Below are positions 43,543-52,003 of a stretch of DNA of 64,000 nt, piece after piece. The position numbers and the translations under genes were made by a program. Every line of letters begins with the position of its first letter. Within the stretch, counting starts at the first letter, position 1. Location of the stretch: the NCBI RefSeq assembly GCF_030766935.1, contig NZ_JASERL010000016.1:186001-250000 (forward strand), written 5' to 3'. The notes under the pieces were generated by a model, which saw only the letters and a list, made by a program, of their open reading frames with translations, ran no database searches and was not told the DNA's origin. This stretch comes from Streptomyces sp. KL109B (GTDB lineage Bacteria; Actinomycetota; Actinomycetes; Streptomycetales; Streptomycetaceae).

Positions 43543-43998
43543 ATGGCACCCACATCGTTTCCGCGCCGCCGCGCCGCCGCACTCGCCGCCGGCTTCGCCC
43601 TGGGGCTCGGAGCCCTGACGGCGGGCGCCCTGCCCGCGGGCGCGTCGCCCGCGCAGCAGCGAGCGGTCGACTACGCGGCGGCCGACTACGACTGCACCTT
43701 CAGTTCCGAAGGGCCTCAGCTGTACGCCGGGCACTACGCCGGCTCCACGGCGGTGCCGGCGCGGCACGCGGTCTCGGCCCCCGGCATCGAGGCGCAGTGC
43801 CTGCTGCTCTCCATCGGGTACGACCCCGGCCGGATCGACGGCGTCTTCGGGCCCCGCTCGCAAGACGCGATGAAGCGGTTCCAGCGCGTCTACCTGGGGG
43901 ACCCGGACGCCGACGGAATGCCGGGCCCGAACACCTGGACCACGCTGCGCTACACCGCCTACGACCCTTCGACCGACGACGGTGCGACGACATGGTGA
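43543..43998 (+). CDS. Secreted peptidoglycan-binding-domain protein
   Basis: 151 residues. Signal peptide (RRRAAALAAGFALGLGAL, cleavage near GASPAQQ). A linker with a Cys (YDCTFSS) leads to a PG_binding_1 domain: CLLLSIGYDPGRIDGVFGPRSQDAMKRFQ. It probably sits in the wall. AAGGAG 9 bases before the ATG. It follows the SARP gene by 62 bases and overlaps the next gene by 7 bases (ATGGTGA), so it is co-translated with a membrane protein. Whether it belongs to the kinase-SARP unit is inference from strand and spacing. Confidence 0.85.
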   Translation: MAPTSFPRRRAAALAAGFALGLGALTAGALPAGASPAQQRAVDYAAADYDCTFSSEGPQLYAGHYAGSTAVPARHAVSAPGIEAQCLLLSIGYDPGRIDGVFGPRSQDAMKRFQRVYLGDPDADGMPGPNTWTTLRYTAYDPSTDDGATTW

Positions 43999-44927
43999 CT
44001 CCGGGGCCTGACGACCGTACCGCCGAGACGCCTCGCCTCTCCTGCCTGGGCCTCGTGGCCGTGGCCGGCGTACTGGTGATCGTCACGTCGCTGCTCGCCG
44101 GGAACAGCCTGCTGCTGTGGGTGGCAGTCGTCGTCGCCGCCGACTGGTGGATCGCGCGGGCCCCGGAGCGCCGCGCCTTCCCCGCGCTCCCTTCGACCGG
44201 TCTCGGCGCGGCGGGCGCCGTCTGGAAGTGGTGTTTCGCCGCGCCCGTGTACTGCGCCGAGCGGTGCTTCGGGCCGCGCGGCGAGCGGCGGATCGACGAT
44301 CCGTTGGCGGCGGAGGTGAGCCGCTGGCGGGCGGCGCTGGGGCTCGGGTTCGTCATCGGCGTGCACCAGTTGGTGCTGCACGACACGGGCGCGCACGCCG
44401 GGGCGTTCGCGGACGCGCTGCTGAGCACGGTGGTGCTGCTCGCACTCGGGGTCCCCTTGACGGTGGGCCTGTTCCTGCTGGTGGCGCGACCGGCCGACCG
44501 GGCGGGGATCCGCCCCGGGCTGCTGCACGGGGTCCTCGCCCTCGGCGCGTTCGCGGCGACGCTGGCCGCGCTGGCCGGTGTCTCCGCGCTGACCGGCCTC
44601 ATCGGCGGTCCCGTGGCCGTGCTGATCGGCGTGCTGGTGGTCAGCTGGGGGCTGCTGTTCCTGATGGCCGCCGCGTTCGAGGTACAGGAGCACTACTTCG
44701 GGGTGGCCGACATCCACCCGCTGCTGCTGCCGGTCACCGCGGTCGTCGGCGTCTGGCTGCTCAACGTCGTGTCCCCGCTGCTGGGTTCGGACCGCAACCA
44801 GAACGCCGCCGAGTGGATCCTCTCCCTCGGCGGCGCCCTGTCGGTCACTGCTCTTGCCGTGTGGCAGTTCCACCGCATGCGCAGCGTGCACGGAGTGCGG
44901 CTGCGCGGCACGGTGGGCGCGGGCTGA
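43992..44927 (+). CDS. Integral membrane protein of unknown function
   Basis: 311 residues with about eight predicted helices (first at 22-52). A Cys-containing loop (VWKWCFAAPVYCAERCFGPRGER, about 80-102) and the acidic FEVQEHYFGVADIHPLLLP segment are the most distinctive features. No recognised family. The ATG overlaps the end of the peptidoglycan-binding protein gene. Could act in envelope sensing or transport with that protein, but the sequence does not say. Convergent with der, 39 bases away. Confidence 0.7.
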   Translation: MVTPGPDDRTAETPRLSCLGLVAVAGVLVIVTSLLAGNSLLLWVAVVVAADWWIARAPERRAFPALPSTGLGAAGAVWKWCFAAPVYCAERCFGPRGERRIDDPLAAEVSRWRAALGLGFVIGVHQLVLHDTGAHAGAFADALLSTVVLLALGVPLTVGLFLLVARPADRAGIRPGLLHGVLALGAFAATLAALAGVSALTGLIGGPVAVLIGVLVVSWGLLFLMAAAFEVQEHYFGVADIHPLLLPVTAVVGVWLLNVVSPLLGSDRNQNAAEWILSLGGALSVTALAVWQFHRMRSVHGVRLRGTVGAG

Positions 44928-44966
44928 GCCGCGTACTGCTCCTACCCGCGTACTGCTCCTATCCGC

Positions 44967-46442
44967 CTACTTCTTCTTGCCGCGCTTCTCGCGCACCCGC
45001 ACGGAGATGTGGATCGGCGTGCCCTCGAAGCCGAACTCCTCGCGCAGCCGGCGCTCGATGAAGCGCCGGTAGCCGTGCTCGATGAAGCCGGAGGCGAAGA
45101 GCACGAAGCGCGGCGGCTTGGAGGCGGCCTGGGTGCCGAACAGGATGCGGGGCTGCTTGCCGCCGCGCACCGGGTGCGGATGGGAGGCGACGAGCTCGCC
45201 GAGGAACGAGTTCAGGCGGCCCGTCGGGATACGCGTCTCCCAGCCCTCCAGGGCCGTCTCGATCGCGGGGACCAGCTTCTCCATGTGGCGTCCGGTGCGC
45301 GCCGACACGTTCACCCGGGGCGCCCACGCGACCTGGCCGAGCTCGGTCTCGATCTCGCGCTCCAGGTAGTAGCGGCGCTCCTCGTCGAGGGTGTCCCACT
45401 TGTTGTACGCGAGGACGACGGCGCGGCCCGCCTCGACGGCCATCGTCACGATCCGCTGGTCCTGGATGGAGATCGACTCGGAGGCGTCGATCAGGATGAC
45501 CGCGACCTCCGCCTTCTCCACGGCGGCGGCGGTGCGCAGCGAGGCGTAGTAGTCGGCGCCCTGCTGGAGGTGGACGCGCTTGCGGATGCCCGCCGTGTCG
45601 ACGAACTTCCAGGTGACACCGCCGAGTTCGATCAGCTCGTCGACCGGGTCGCGGGTGGTGCCCGCCAGTTCGTTGACGACGACGCGGTCCTCGTCGGCCA
45701 CCTTGTTCAGGAGCGAGGACTTGCCGACGTTCGGGCGGCCGATGAGCGCGATGCGGCGCGGGCCGCCGAGCCCGGCGCCGCCGAAGGTCTGCTGCGGGGC
45801 CTCGGGCAGGGCCTCGAGGACGGCGTCGAGCATGTCGCCTGTGCCGCGGCCGTGCAGCGAGGAGACCGGGTGCGGCTCGCCGATGCCGAGCGACCACAGG
45901 TACGCGGCGTCCGCCTCGCCGCTGGGGCCGTCGACCTTGTTGGCGCACAGCACGACCGGCTTGTTGGCCTTGCGGAGCAGGCGTACGACGGCCTCGTCGG
46001 TGTCGGTGACGCCGACCTTGGCGTCGACGACGAAGACGACCGCGTCGGAGGCCTCGATCGCGTACTCGGCCTGCGCGGCCACGGACGCGTCGATGCCGAG
46101 GACGTCCTGCTCCCAGCCGCCGGTGTCGACGACCTTGAAGCGGCGGCCCGCCCACTCGGCCTCATAGGTGACGCGGTCACGCGTGACGCCGGGCTTGTCC
46201 TCGACGACGGCCTCGCGGCGCCCGATGATGCGGTTCACCAGGGTCGACTTGCCGACATTGGGGCGGCCGACGACGGCGAGCACCGGCAGCGGTCCGTGGC
46301 CCGCGGCGTCGATCGCGCCCTCGACGTCCTCGAGGTCGAAGCCCTCCTCCGCGGCGAGCTCCATGAACTCCGCGTACTCAGCGTCGCCCAGCTCCCCGTG
46401 CTCGTGTTCCGGGGAGCCCTCGGGCTGGATCTGGTCGTTCAT
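44967..46442 (-). CDS. der: Ribosome assembly GTPase Der (EngA)
   Basis: 491 residues. Two consecutive G domains: first with GRPNVGKSTLVN, DTGG and NKVD, second with GRPNVGKSSLLN, DTAG and NKWD, followed by the C-terminal KH-like domain (LVASHPHPVRGGKQPRILFG) and a basic GKKK tail. Needed for 50S subunit maturation. An acidic extension of about 50 residues (EHEHGELGDAEYAEF) precedes the first G domain, common in actinobacteria. Lies downstream of plsC, 82 bases away, probably in the same transcription unit as aroH-tyrA-cmk-plsC. Confidence 0.97.
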   Translation of the reverse strand: MNDQIQPEGSPEHEHGELGDAEYAEFMELAAEEGFDLEDVEGAIDAAGHGPLPVLAVVGRPNVGKSTLVNRIIGRREAVVEDKPGVTRDRVTYEAEWAGRRFKVVDTGGWEQDVLGIDASVAAQAEYAIEASDAVVFVVDAKVGVTDTDEAVVRLLRKANKPVVLCANKVDGPSGEADAAYLWSLGIGEPHPVSSLHGRGTGDMLDAVLEALPEAPQQTFGGAGLGGPRRIALIGRPNVGKSSLLNKVADEDRVVVNELAGTTRDPVDELIELGGVTWKFVDTAGIRKRVHLQQGADYYASLRTAAAVEKAEVAVILIDASESISIQDQRIVTMAVEAGRAVVLAYNKWDTLDEERRYYLEREIETELGQVAWAPRVNVSARTGRHMEKLVPAIETALEGWETRIPTGRLNSFLGELVASHPHPVRGGKQPRILFGTQAASKPPRFVLFASGFIEHGYRRFIERRLREEFGFEGTPIHISVRVREKRGKKK

Positions 46443-46524
46443 GAAGTCCGTACCTCGTCGTTCATTCGTGGTGATCGGTGCGCCCGCTTCGCAAGGGAAG
46501 CCGGTGCACTACTGAAAGTCTCGC

Positions 46525-47184
46525 TCAGCGCCCGGTCAGGCGCCTGGCGTTTTCCAGGTGGCCGCTGAGCCGCTCCTGGATGCGCACGGTGGCCTCGTCG
46601 AGCGCCTTGCGCGTGCGCCGCCCGCTGCCGTCGCCCGCTTCGAAGGGGTCGCCGAAGACGACGTCGACCCGGCTGCGCAGCGGGGGCAGCTTCTTTATCA
46701 ACCGTCCCGAGCGCTCCGTGCTTCCCAGTACGGCGACCGGGACGATCGGCGCCCCGCTGCGCACCGCGAAGTACGAGAGCCCGGCCCGCAGCGACGCGAA
46801 GTCGCCCTCGCCGCGCGTGCCCTCCGGGAAGATTCCGAGCACGCCCCCGTCCCCCAGCACATCGAGCGCACGGGTGATGGCCGTACGGTCGGCGGAGCTC
46901 CGGTCGACCTTCACCTGCCCGATCCCCTCCAGGAACGGGCCGAGCGGTCCGACGAACGCCTCCTGCTTGATCAGGAAGTGTGTCGGACGCGGGGCGACGC
47001 CCATGACCATGGGGCCGTCGATGTTGTGGGAGTGGTTCACCGCGAGGATCACCGGGCCGCTCGCCGGGACCCGCCAGGATCCCAGGACCCGCGGCTTCCA
47101 CAGCCCGTACATGAGGCCGACGCCGATCCGCCGACCGACCTCGGCGCCCCGCTCGGAAGGCGCGTCGCTCACCGCGTCGGTCAC
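46525..47184 (-). CDS. plsC: 1-acyl-glycerol-3-phosphate acyltransferase (PlsC family)
   Basis: 219 residues. The catalytic NHSHNID (H-x4-D motif) and FPEGTRGEGDF identify a PlsC/LPLAT acyltransferase, which adds the second fatty acid to lysophosphatidic acid at the inner membrane face. GTG 47184 overlaps the cmk stop as GTGA; the frame upstream of it is cmk in another phase. This cmk-plsC-der order is common in actinobacteria. The exact acceptor is not certain; the gene could be a paralogue of the main plsC. Confidence 0.9.
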   Translation of the reverse strand: MTDAVSDAPSERGAEVGRRIGVGLMYGLWKPRVLGSWRVPASGPVILAVNHSHNIDGPMVMGVAPRPTHFLIKQEAFVGPLGPFLEGIGQVKVDRSSADRTAITRALDVLGDGGVLGIFPEGTRGEGDFASLRAGLSYFAVRSGAPIVPVAVLGSTERSGRLIKKLPPLRSRVDVVFGDPFEAGDGSGRRTRKALDEATVRIQERLSGHLENARRLTGR

Positions 47185-47876
47185 TTGGAGGCTCGCTTCT
47201 CCTCGACCAGGGTGACGACGCACTCGATGACCTGCTGCAGCGTGAGGTCGCTTGTGTCGACCTCGACGGCGTCGTCGGCCTTGGCCAGCGGAGACGTCTT
47301 GCGGCTGGAGTCGGCCTTGTCGCGGGCGACGAGGGCCTCCTGCGTGGCCTTCACGTCGGCGCCCTTGAGCTCGCCGGAGCGGCGCGCGGCGCGGGCCTCG
47401 GGCGAGGCGGTGAGGAAGATCTTGAGGTCGGCGTCGGGCAGCACCGTCGTACCGATGTCACGGCCCTCGACGACGATGCCCTTCTCGGCGCCGAGCGCGA
47501 TGGTGCGCTGCAGCTCGGTGATCCGGGCGCGCACCTCGGGCACCGCGCTGACGGCGCTGACCTTGGAGGTGACCTCGGTCGTACGGATCGGGGCGGACAC
47601 GTCCGTGCCGTCCACCGTGATGGTGGGGGCGGACGGGTCGGTGCCCGAGACGATGTCGGCCTTGCCGGCGACGGCAGCGATGGCGGACGGGTCGTCCAGG
47701 TCGATGCCGTTGTGCACCATCCACCAGGTGATCGCCCGGTACTGGGCGCCGGTGTCCAGGTAGCTGAGGCCGAGCTGGGCGGCGACGGCCTTCGAGGTGC
47801 TCGACTTGCCCGTGCCGGAGGGTCCGTCGATGGCGACGATCACTGCTGCCGGGGCGGCGGTCGCGGCGGTTTCCAT
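47181..47876 (-). CDS. cmk: Cytidylate kinase
   Basis: 231 residues. P-loop AIDGPSGTGKSSTSKAVA, LGLSYLDTGAQYRAITWW for CMP binding, and the lid motif EGRDIGTTVLPDADLKIFL. It phosphorylates CMP and dCMP with ATP. 112 bases downstream of tyrA; its stop overlaps the plsC start (GTGA). Start at ATG 47876; an alanine-rich stretch (TAATAAPAAV) precedes the core. Confidence 0.96.
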   Translation of the reverse strand: METAATAAPAAVIVAIDGPSGTGKSSTSKAVAAQLGLSYLDTGAQYRAITWWMVHNGIDLDDPSAIAAVAGKADIVSGTDPSAPTITVDGTDVSAPIRTTEVTSKVSAVSAVPEVRARITELQRTIALGAEKGIVVEGRDIGTTVLPDADLKIFLTASPEARAARRSGELKGADVKATQEALVARDKADSSRKTSPLAKADDAVEVDTSDLTLQQVIECVVTLVEEKRASK

Positions 47877-47988
47877 AGGTGACGGACACCTTTCTCAGTG
47901 CACGGGGGCATGGGTACGGAGCGCGGAAGCGCCCCGCACAAGGTTACTGGCTCTGGAAGACCCCTCTTCACCCACGGGCCCCCGCGGC

Positions 47989-49074
47989 CTACTGGCGCAT
48001 CGCCCAGCCGCGCTCGCGCAGCGCGGCGGCCAGCTTGGGAGCCGCGGCGGGCTGCACCATGAGCTGGATGAATCCGGCCTGCTGCCCGGTCGCGTGCTCG
48101 ATCCGCACATCCTCGATATTGACGCCGGCGGCGCCCGCGTCCGCGAAGATCCGCGCCAGCTCGCCGGGCTCGTCGGAGATGAGGACGGCCACGGCCTCGT
48201 ACGTCGCCGGGGCCGCGCCGTGCTTGCCGGGGACCCGGGACTGGCCCGCGTTCCCGCGCCGCAGCATGGTCTCGACGCCGTCCACGCCCTCGCGCCGCTT
48301 GGCGTCGTCGGAGGACTGCAGGGAGCGCAGCGCCCGCACCGTCTCCTCCAGGTCGCCCGCGACGTCGGAGAGCAGGTCGGCGACGGGGCCCGGGTTCGCG
48401 GAGAGGATGTCGATCCACATCCGCGGGTCGGAGGCCGCGATCCGTGTCACATCGCGGATGCCCTGGCCACAGAGGCGTACGGCGGACTCGTCGGCCTTCT
48501 CCAGGCGGGCCGCGACCATGCTGGAGACCAGGTGCGGCATGTGCGAGACGAGGGCGACGGCCCGGTCGTGGGCGTCCGCGTCCATGACGACCGGGACGGC
48601 CCGGCACAGCGCGACCAGTTCGAGGGCGAGGTTCAGGACCTCGGTGTCGGTCCCGCGGGTCGGCGTCAGCACCCACGGCCGCCCCTCGAAGAGGTCGGCG
48701 GTGGCGGCGAGCGGGCCGCTGCGCTCCCGGCCGCTCATCGGATGCGTACCGATGTACGGGGTGAGGTCGAGGCCCAGCTCCTCCAGCTCGCGGCGCGGGC
48801 CGCCCTTGACGCTGGCGACGTCGATGTAGGCGCGGGCGGCACCGCGCCGCATCGCGTCGGCGAGCGAGGCGGCGACGTGCGCGGGCGGCACCGCGACGAC
48901 GCACAGGTCGACGGCTCCCTCGGGCGCCTCGTCGGTGCCCGCGCCGAGCGCGGCGGCGGTGTGCGCCTGCGACGGGTCGTGATCGGCGAGGTGCACGGTG
49001 ACGCCGCGCGAGGCCAGGGCCAGGGCGGCGGAGGTGCCGATCAGGCCGGTGCCGATGACGAGTGCGGTTCTCAC
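47989..49074 (-). CDS. tyrA: Prephenate dehydrogenase TyrA with C-terminal ACT domain
   Basis: 361 residues. Rossmann start VRTALVIGTGLIGTSAALALA, then THPMSGRERSGP and the helical dimer domain (SHMPHLVSSMVAARL), typical of TyrA. A C-terminal ACT domain (AVAVLISDEPGELARIFADAGAAGVNIEDVRIEH) probably senses tyrosine. It converts prephenate to 4-hydroxyphenylpyruvate. The GTG at 49074 overlaps the aroH stop (GTGA), so chorismate mutase and TyrA, successive steps, are coupled. Confidence 0.95.
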   Translation of the reverse strand: MRTALVIGTGLIGTSAALALASRGVTVHLADHDPSQAHTAAALGAGTDEAPEGAVDLCVVAVPPAHVAASLADAMRRGAARAYIDVASVKGGPRRELEELGLDLTPYIGTHPMSGRERSGPLAATADLFEGRPWVLTPTRGTDTEVLNLALELVALCRAVPVVMDADAHDRAVALVSHMPHLVSSMVAARLEKADESAVRLCGQGIRDVTRIAASDPRMWIDILSANPGPVADLLSDVAGDLEETVRALRSLQSSDDAKRREGVDGVETMLRRGNAGQSRVPGKHGAAPATYEAVAVLISDEPGELARIFADAGAAGVNIEDVRIEHATGQQAGFIQLMVQPAAAPKLAAALRERGWAMRQ

Positions 49075-49433
49075 TGGGCGATGTCCTTGCGGAGAGTGGC
49101 CGCGGTACCGAGGTAGACGTGCGCGACCTCGGCCTTGGTCCGCTCGGTCTCGATGTGCGCGAGGATCCGGACGACGCGCGGCATGGCCCCGGCGATCTCC
49201 AGCTCCTGCGCGCAGATCAGGGGGACGTCGACGATGCCGAGCTTGCGGGCGGCGGCCGCCGGGAAGTCGGAGTGCAGATCGGGGGTGGCCGTGAACCAGA
49301 TCGAGATCAGGTCGTCGGCGGTCAGCTCGTTCCGCTCGAGGACGGCGGTGAGCAGCTCGCTCACCTGCTCGTCCATGTGCCCCGCCTCGTCCCGTTCGAG
49401 TTGGACGGCGCCCCGGACCGCTCGTACCGCCAC
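49071..49433 (-). CDS. aroH: AroH-type chorismate mutase
   Basis: 120 residues, the exact size of AroH-class monofunctional mutases (trimeric, distinct from AroQ helical mutases). VRAVRGAVQLERDEAGHM and IWFTATPDLHSDFPAAAARKLG are family signatures. It isomerises chorismate to prephenate. GTG 49433 has AAGGGG 8 bases upstream; GTG 49442 also fits but adds three residues before the conserved start. Confidence 0.94.
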   Translation of the reverse strand: MAVRAVRGAVQLERDEAGHMDEQVSELLTAVLERNELTADDLISIWFTATPDLHSDFPAAAARKLGIVDVPLICAQELEIAGAMPRVVRILAHIETERTKAEVAHVYLGTAATLRKDIAQ

Positions 49434-49551
49434 GGTGTTCACCCCTTGATTCTGTGCGTACGTCGTTGCGCCGCCCAGCGTAATTGGGGCCGTACGCGCG
49501 AGTACGCGGCGCCCGTCCTTCGAGACGGCCGCCGCGCATCGTGGGACCCGG

Positions 49552-49986
49552 CTACATCTTCTGCCGCTGGACCAGCTCGTCGAGCGAGAGGCCGGGGACC
49601 TCCCCGTCGGGGGTCAGCTTGTCGACGGCCGTGGGCAGCGCCCCGGCGATCTCCTTCGCGGCCTCGTCGGGCGTGACGCCGGACTCGGCGGCGACCTTCT
49701 GCAGGGTCACCTCCGGCAGTCCCTCCTTGACCTGGTCGGGGGTGAGCGACTTGTTCTCGCCCTTGCCGACCCAGGAGTCGACCTGCTCCTGACCGACAAG
49801 CCCCGACTTGGTGATCTGCTCAAGCAACCCGCCCAGTGGGTTGCCGCCCGCCGAACCGCTCTGCCCCTTGGTGAAGGCGGCGAGCAGCGACGTGAGCACG
49901 CTGCCCGCGGAGCCACTGCCTCCCTTGTCGCCCAGGAGACCGCCGAGAAGACTGCCCAGGTCCAGGCCGCCGTTGTTGCTCGCCAT
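49552..49986 (-). CDS. YidB family (DUF937) protein
   Basis: 144 residues, Gly/Leu-rich at the start (LDLGSLLGGLLGDKGG), then the YidB pattern: NPLGGLLEQITKSGLVGQEQVDSWVGKGEN, LTPDQVKEGLP and VTPDEAAKEIAGALPTAVDKLTPDGEVP. No signal or membrane helix. Function unknown in the family; not obviously linked to its neighbours. Confidence 0.85.
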   Translation of the reverse strand: MASNNGGLDLGSLLGGLLGDKGGSGSAGSVLTSLLAAFTKGQSGSAGGNPLGGLLEQITKSGLVGQEQVDSWVGKGENKSLTPDQVKEGLPEVTLQKVAAESGVTPDEAAKEIAGALPTAVDKLTPDGEVPGLSLDELVQRQKM

Positions 49987-50114
49987 GAGTCACGCCTTTC
50001 GCGACGTACTTCGGGATCCCTGCCAATGTCACCCGAACCGCCCCCTGTCGCCACTCGACCGGAGCTGCTTGCATGGAGGGCGGTACCGCTGCCGCCTCGG
50101 GGGGAGGCTCGGCC

Positions 50115-50792
50115 ATGAAGCGCTCGGGACCGCTGTTCACACTGCTCGCCGGACTGGCCCTCGGCCTGTTCGTGCTGTCGCTCAACGCGACGACGGGCGA
50201 GGGCACTTCGTCGTACGGGAAGGCGCCCGCGGCGTCGGTCGCGGACTCGCCGTCCGCGAAGCCGTCCGCGAAGCCCTCCAAGAAGTCCTCCGAGAAGCCG
50301 TCGAAGGCGAGCCCCACCCGCACCGCCCGCCCCAAGACGAACTACGCGGGCCGCACCGACGACGACTCGTCCGCGATCTCCATCTCCGTACGCGGCGACA
50401 AGGCGATCGCCTACTTCTGCGACGGCCGCTCCAAGGAGTCGTGGCTCAAGGGCCCCGTGGAGGACGACGGTTCGATGAAGCTGACCGGCAAGAACGGCGC
50501 GAAGCTGGACGGCAAACTCACCGGCGACCGGGTGCGCGGCACCACGACCATCGAGAAGCACCCCTACGGCTTCACGGCGAAGAAGGCCGTCAAGCCGTCC
50601 GGCCTGTACCGGGCCACCACCGAGGTGCGCGGCGCGAAGATCGACGGCGGCTGGATCGTGCTGCCCGACGGCCGGCAGGTCGGCATCGTGCGCCGCGACG
50701 ACAAGCCGAGCGGCGCGCCGCCCATCGACCCGGAATCGGGCGCGGTCACGGTCGACGGCGACCGTCTGACGGCCCGCCCGGTGACGCCGTGA
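50115..50792 (+). CDS. Secreted or membrane-anchored protein of unknown function
   Basis: 225 residues. MKRSGPLFTLLAGLALGLFVLSL forms an N-terminal signal/anchor. A Lys/Ser/Pro-rich spacer (about 40-75; SAKPSAKPSKKSSEKPSKA) leads to a compact beta-rich domain with repeated short strands (AISISVRGDKAIAYFCDG; GAKLDGKLTGDRVRG; GGWIVLPDGRQVGIV). One Cys. GGGGAGG 8 bases before ATG 50115. The DUF6529 and Rieske genes follow 26 bases on, same strand, so these three are probably one operon. Confidence 0.7.
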   Translation: MKRSGPLFTLLAGLALGLFVLSLNATTGEGTSSYGKAPAASVADSPSAKPSAKPSKKSSEKPSKASPTRTARPKTNYAGRTDDDSSAISISVRGDKAIAYFCDGRSKESWLKGPVEDDGSMKLTGKNGAKLDGKLTGDRVRGTTTIEKHPYGFTAKKAVKPSGLYRATTEVRGAKIDGGWIVLPDGRQVGIVRRDDKPSGAPPIDPESGAVTVDGDRLTARPVTP

Positions 50793-50818
50793 CCCTGTGA
50801 CCTGCTGAGAGGGTTCCG

Positions 50819-51403
50819 ATGACCGTCGACCCGAACGCCGCCACCCAGGGCTTCCCGAGCCCCGACCCCGACCACCGCCGCCCGTCCGCGGCCCGCTACC
50901 TGGTGCCCGCGATCGTGGCGGCGGCGGTGGCCGTGGCGCTCGGCGCGTACGGCAAGGTGCACGACCCGGAGGGCACGGCCTTCAACCTCGCCGGGTTCTC
51001 CAGTACGAGCGCGGTGAAGTCCTGGCTGGCGACGGCGGCCTTCGCCTTCGCGCTCGTCCAGATCGTCTCGGCCTTCATGGTGTACGGGAAGCTGCGCGGC
51101 CCGTCGTGGGCGCCGGCGCTGCACCGCTGGTCGGGCCGGGTCGCGTTCCTGCTCGCGGTGCCGGTGGCGGTGCACTGCCTCTACGCGCTCGGCTACCAGA
51201 CGTACTCGACGCGGGTGATGTGGCACTCGTTCCTGGGCTGCTTCTTCTTCGGCGCGTTCAGCGCCAAGATGCTGCTGCTGCGCACGGAACGGCTGCCGGG
51301 CTGGCTGCTGCCGGTCGTGGGCGGCCTCGCGTTCGCCGTTCTTACGCTGCTGTGGCTGACGTCGGCGCTGTGGTTCTTCCGGACCGTGGGGGTGACGACA
51401 TGA
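50819..51403 (+). CDS. DUF6529-like four-to-five-helix membrane protein, possible heme-binding redox partner
   Basis: 194 residues. Helices at about 25-45, 65-88, 102-125, 135-155 and 165-185. Conserved-looking His residues lie at helix edges (PALHRWSGRV; AVPVAVHCLYALGY; VMWHSFLGCFF), a spacing reminiscent of cytochrome b561/ferric-reductase-like bundles. Heme binding is inference. Its stop overlaps the Rieske gene start (ATGA), so a direct partnership with the Rieske lipoprotein is likely. GAGAGGG precedes the ATG. Confidence 0.7.
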   Translation: MTVDPNAATQGFPSPDPDHRRPSAARYLVPAIVAAAVAVALGAYGKVHDPEGTAFNLAGFSSTSAVKSWLATAAFAFALVQIVSAFMVYGKLRGPSWAPALHRWSGRVAFLLAVPVAVHCLYALGYQTYSTRVMWHSFLGCFFFGAFSAKMLLLRTERLPGWLLPVVGGLAFAVLTLLWLTSALWFFRTVGVTT

Positions 51404-51876
51404 GGCGCGGCACGGCGTCCCGCAGGAGCGTGCTGATCGTGGGTGCGGCGGCGCTGGCGGCGGGCTGCAGCAAGTACGGGGACGAGAACGAGGGCGGCAA
51501 CGGAGAAGCCCAGAAGTCGAAACCCGCACCCTCGGCCTCGGCCTCGGCCTCGAAACCGACGGGCACCGGCTCCCAACAGCCGCCCGCCGCCGACGCGTTG
51601 GCGAAGACCTCCGACATCCCGGTCGGCGGCGGCAAGGTCTTCCCCGACGACAAGGTCGTGGTGACCCAGCCGGCCAAGGGCGACTTCAAGGCGTTCTCCG
51701 CGATCTGCACGCACCAGGGCTGCACGGTCAAGGACGTCTCCGGCGGCACCATCAACTGCCCCTGCCACGGCTCGAAGTACAAGATCGCCGACGCGTCGGT
51801 GGCGGGCGGCCCGGCGCCCCGCCCCCTCGACAAACGCCAGATCAAGGTCACCGGAAACTCGATCACGCTGGCCTGA
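51400..51876 (+). CDS. Rieske [2Fe-2S] lipoprotein
   Basis: 158 residues. The N-terminus combines twin arginines (ASRRSVLIVGAAAL) with a lipobox (LAAGCSK), so the protein is probably Tat-exported and lipid-anchored outside. A Ser/Ala/Lys spacer leads to a Rieske domain with CTHQGC and CPCHGS, giving the Cys-His pairs of a high-potential 2Fe-2S cluster. Much smaller than QcrA, so not the bc1 Rieske subunit. Coupled to the upstream membrane protein by ATGA overlap; together they look like a membrane electron-transfer pair. Confidence 0.9.
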   Translation: MRRGTASRRSVLIVGAAALAAGCSKYGDENEGGNGEAQKSKPAPSASASASKPTGTGSQQPPAADALAKTSDIPVGGGKVFPDDKVVVTQPAKGDFKAFSAICTHQGCTVKDVSGGTINCPCHGSKYKIADASVAGGPAPRPLDKRQIKVTGNSITLA

Positions 51877-52003
51877 CGACTCCGCGGCCGACGCACGTCG
51901 AGAGCCCGGCCGATGAACGGTTCCCGTGGGAGCTGGAGCGCTTCTGCGAACTGGCGCTGCGCGAGGCGTTCCTCTCCCGCCAGACACACGAGACATTCGC
52001 CCG
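51877..52003 (+). other. Coding-like sequence between convergent genes, possible gene remnant
   Basis: 127 bases between the Rieske stop and the ADP-ribosylglycohydrolase stop. In the frame beginning near 51879, bases up to about 52003 translate to a protein-like stretch including DERFPWELERFCELALREAF and SRQTHETFARYTA, with no start codon and good ribosome-free context. Beyond this the frame is antisense to the next gene. It may be the 3' end of a lost gene, or chance. Confidence 0.3.
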
